From positions 169-24,696 of the forward strand of contig DKEG01000039.1 in the NCBI GenBank assembly GCA_002452095.1: 24,528 nucleotides of DNA, read 5' to 3'. Positions 24,355-24,528 of this stretch are shown in pieces (position 1 is the stretch's first letter; each line of letters begins with the position of its first letter). The stretch comes from Bacteroidales bacterium UBA6828 (GTDB taxonomy: Bacteria > Bacteroidota > Bacteroidia > Bacteroidales > Paludibacteraceae). Position numbers and translations under genes: made by a program. The notes beneath the pieces were generated by a model. It did no database searches. It was not told where the DNA came from and was given only the letters and a program-made list of their open reading frames with translations.

Positions 24355-24439
24355 CGGAAAGAGAGGGATTCGAACCCCCGGACCCTCGCAGGTCAACGGT
24401 TTTCAAGACCGCCGCGATCGACCACTCCGCCATCTTTCC
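24355..24439 (-). tRNA. tRNA-Ser (anticodon TGA)
   Basis: Read on the minus strand, the gene starts GGAAAGATGG and ends TCTTTCC plus discriminator G. The acceptor arms GGAAAGA/TCTTTCC pair fully. The anticodon loop is CTTGAAA, giving TGA for UCA codons. A long variable arm (about 24377-24392 on the plus strand) is the class II feature of serine tRNAs, and the T-loop TTCGAAT is canonical. CCA is not encoded, as is usual in this phylum. It has its own promoter 26 nt upstream and a terminator downstream. Confidence 0.96.
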
Positions 24440-24464
24440 TGTCTCTTTCTTCCGAAAAAGCGTG

Positions 24465-24495
24465 CAAAGATACATCTTTTTTATGAAATATGCAA
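24465..24495 (-). promoter_or_regulatory. Bacteroidetes-type promoter of tRNA-Ser
   Basis: On the minus strand TTG (24495-24493), 20 nt, TATCTTTG (24472-24465), ending 26 nt before the tRNA 5' end. Because the gene it serves is certain, it calibrates the other promoter calls in this window. Confidence 0.8.
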
Positions 24496-24528
24496 ATACC
24501 TGTGCATTTTATCAGGGCAACCGCATCA

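Noticed and set aside
24172..24396. 74-codon minus-strand reading frame across the tRNA 3' half
   Set aside because: It overlaps a well-formed tRNA-Ser and its terminator and hairpin, with no protein-like features.
24355..24439. tRNA-Ser as an integration (att) site
   Set aside because: No duplicated tRNA 3' end and no integrase gene could be seen within the window.

Overview
The window looks like a chromosomal segment of a Bacteroidota (probably Bacteroidales) bacterium. The strongest internal evidence is five matches to the Bacteroidetes housekeeping promoter, a TTG and a TAnnTTTG box separated by exactly 20 nt in every case. These lie before the polysaccharide-export gene, pheT, the sigma-54-type regulator, tRNA-Ser and a small candidate RNA. 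A TonB-dependent receptor with a carboxypeptidase-like N-terminal domain and a receiver-less sigma-54 activator fit the same group. No phage, integrase, transposase or CRISPR array is visible.

Layout. (1) 1-3322, + strand: a two-gene polysaccharide export unit, made of a Wza-like outer-membrane lipoprotein and a Wzc-like chain-length/tyrosine-kinase protein. (2) 3375-5384: topoisomerase III (topB). (3) 5484-13154: a type I restriction-modification locus in the order hsdM, fic, DUF3800 gene, unknown 175-aa gene, hsdS, hsdR. The two genes at 8040-9260 are visibly more AT-rich than hsdM and hsdR and look like acquired cargo. A minus-strand small-RNA candidate sits between them and hsdS. (4) 13435-16598: pheT, then a small exported membrane protein. 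(5) A long palindromic terminator at 16617-16670 separates these from genes converging on the minus strand. (6) 23893-16675, - strand: sigma-54-type activator, LptE-like lipoprotein, TonB-dependent receptor, mutS. (7) 24355-24439, - strand: tRNA-Ser(TGA) with its own promoter and terminator.

The modification (HsdM), specificity (HsdS) and restriction (HsdR) subunits would assemble into one enzyme. Fic (an AMP-transferase-type fold), the DUF3800 protein and the possible BECR-like nuclease next to them suggest that the locus is a composite defence or toxin island. The LptE-like protein and the receptor overlap by 7 bp, so they are probably translationally coupled and both act at the outer membrane.

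The most unusual feature is the spacer DNA. Degenerate short-period tandem repeats (7, 8, 9 and 12 bp) recur between genes. One 7-bp family also occurs in frame inside hsdR, and a 9-bp array creates a false N-terminal extension of hsdM. A 127-bp palindromic, MITE-like element lies upstream of the LptE-like gene, and its core is repeated between hsdS and hsdR. All function calls come from reading the sequence; no database search was run.
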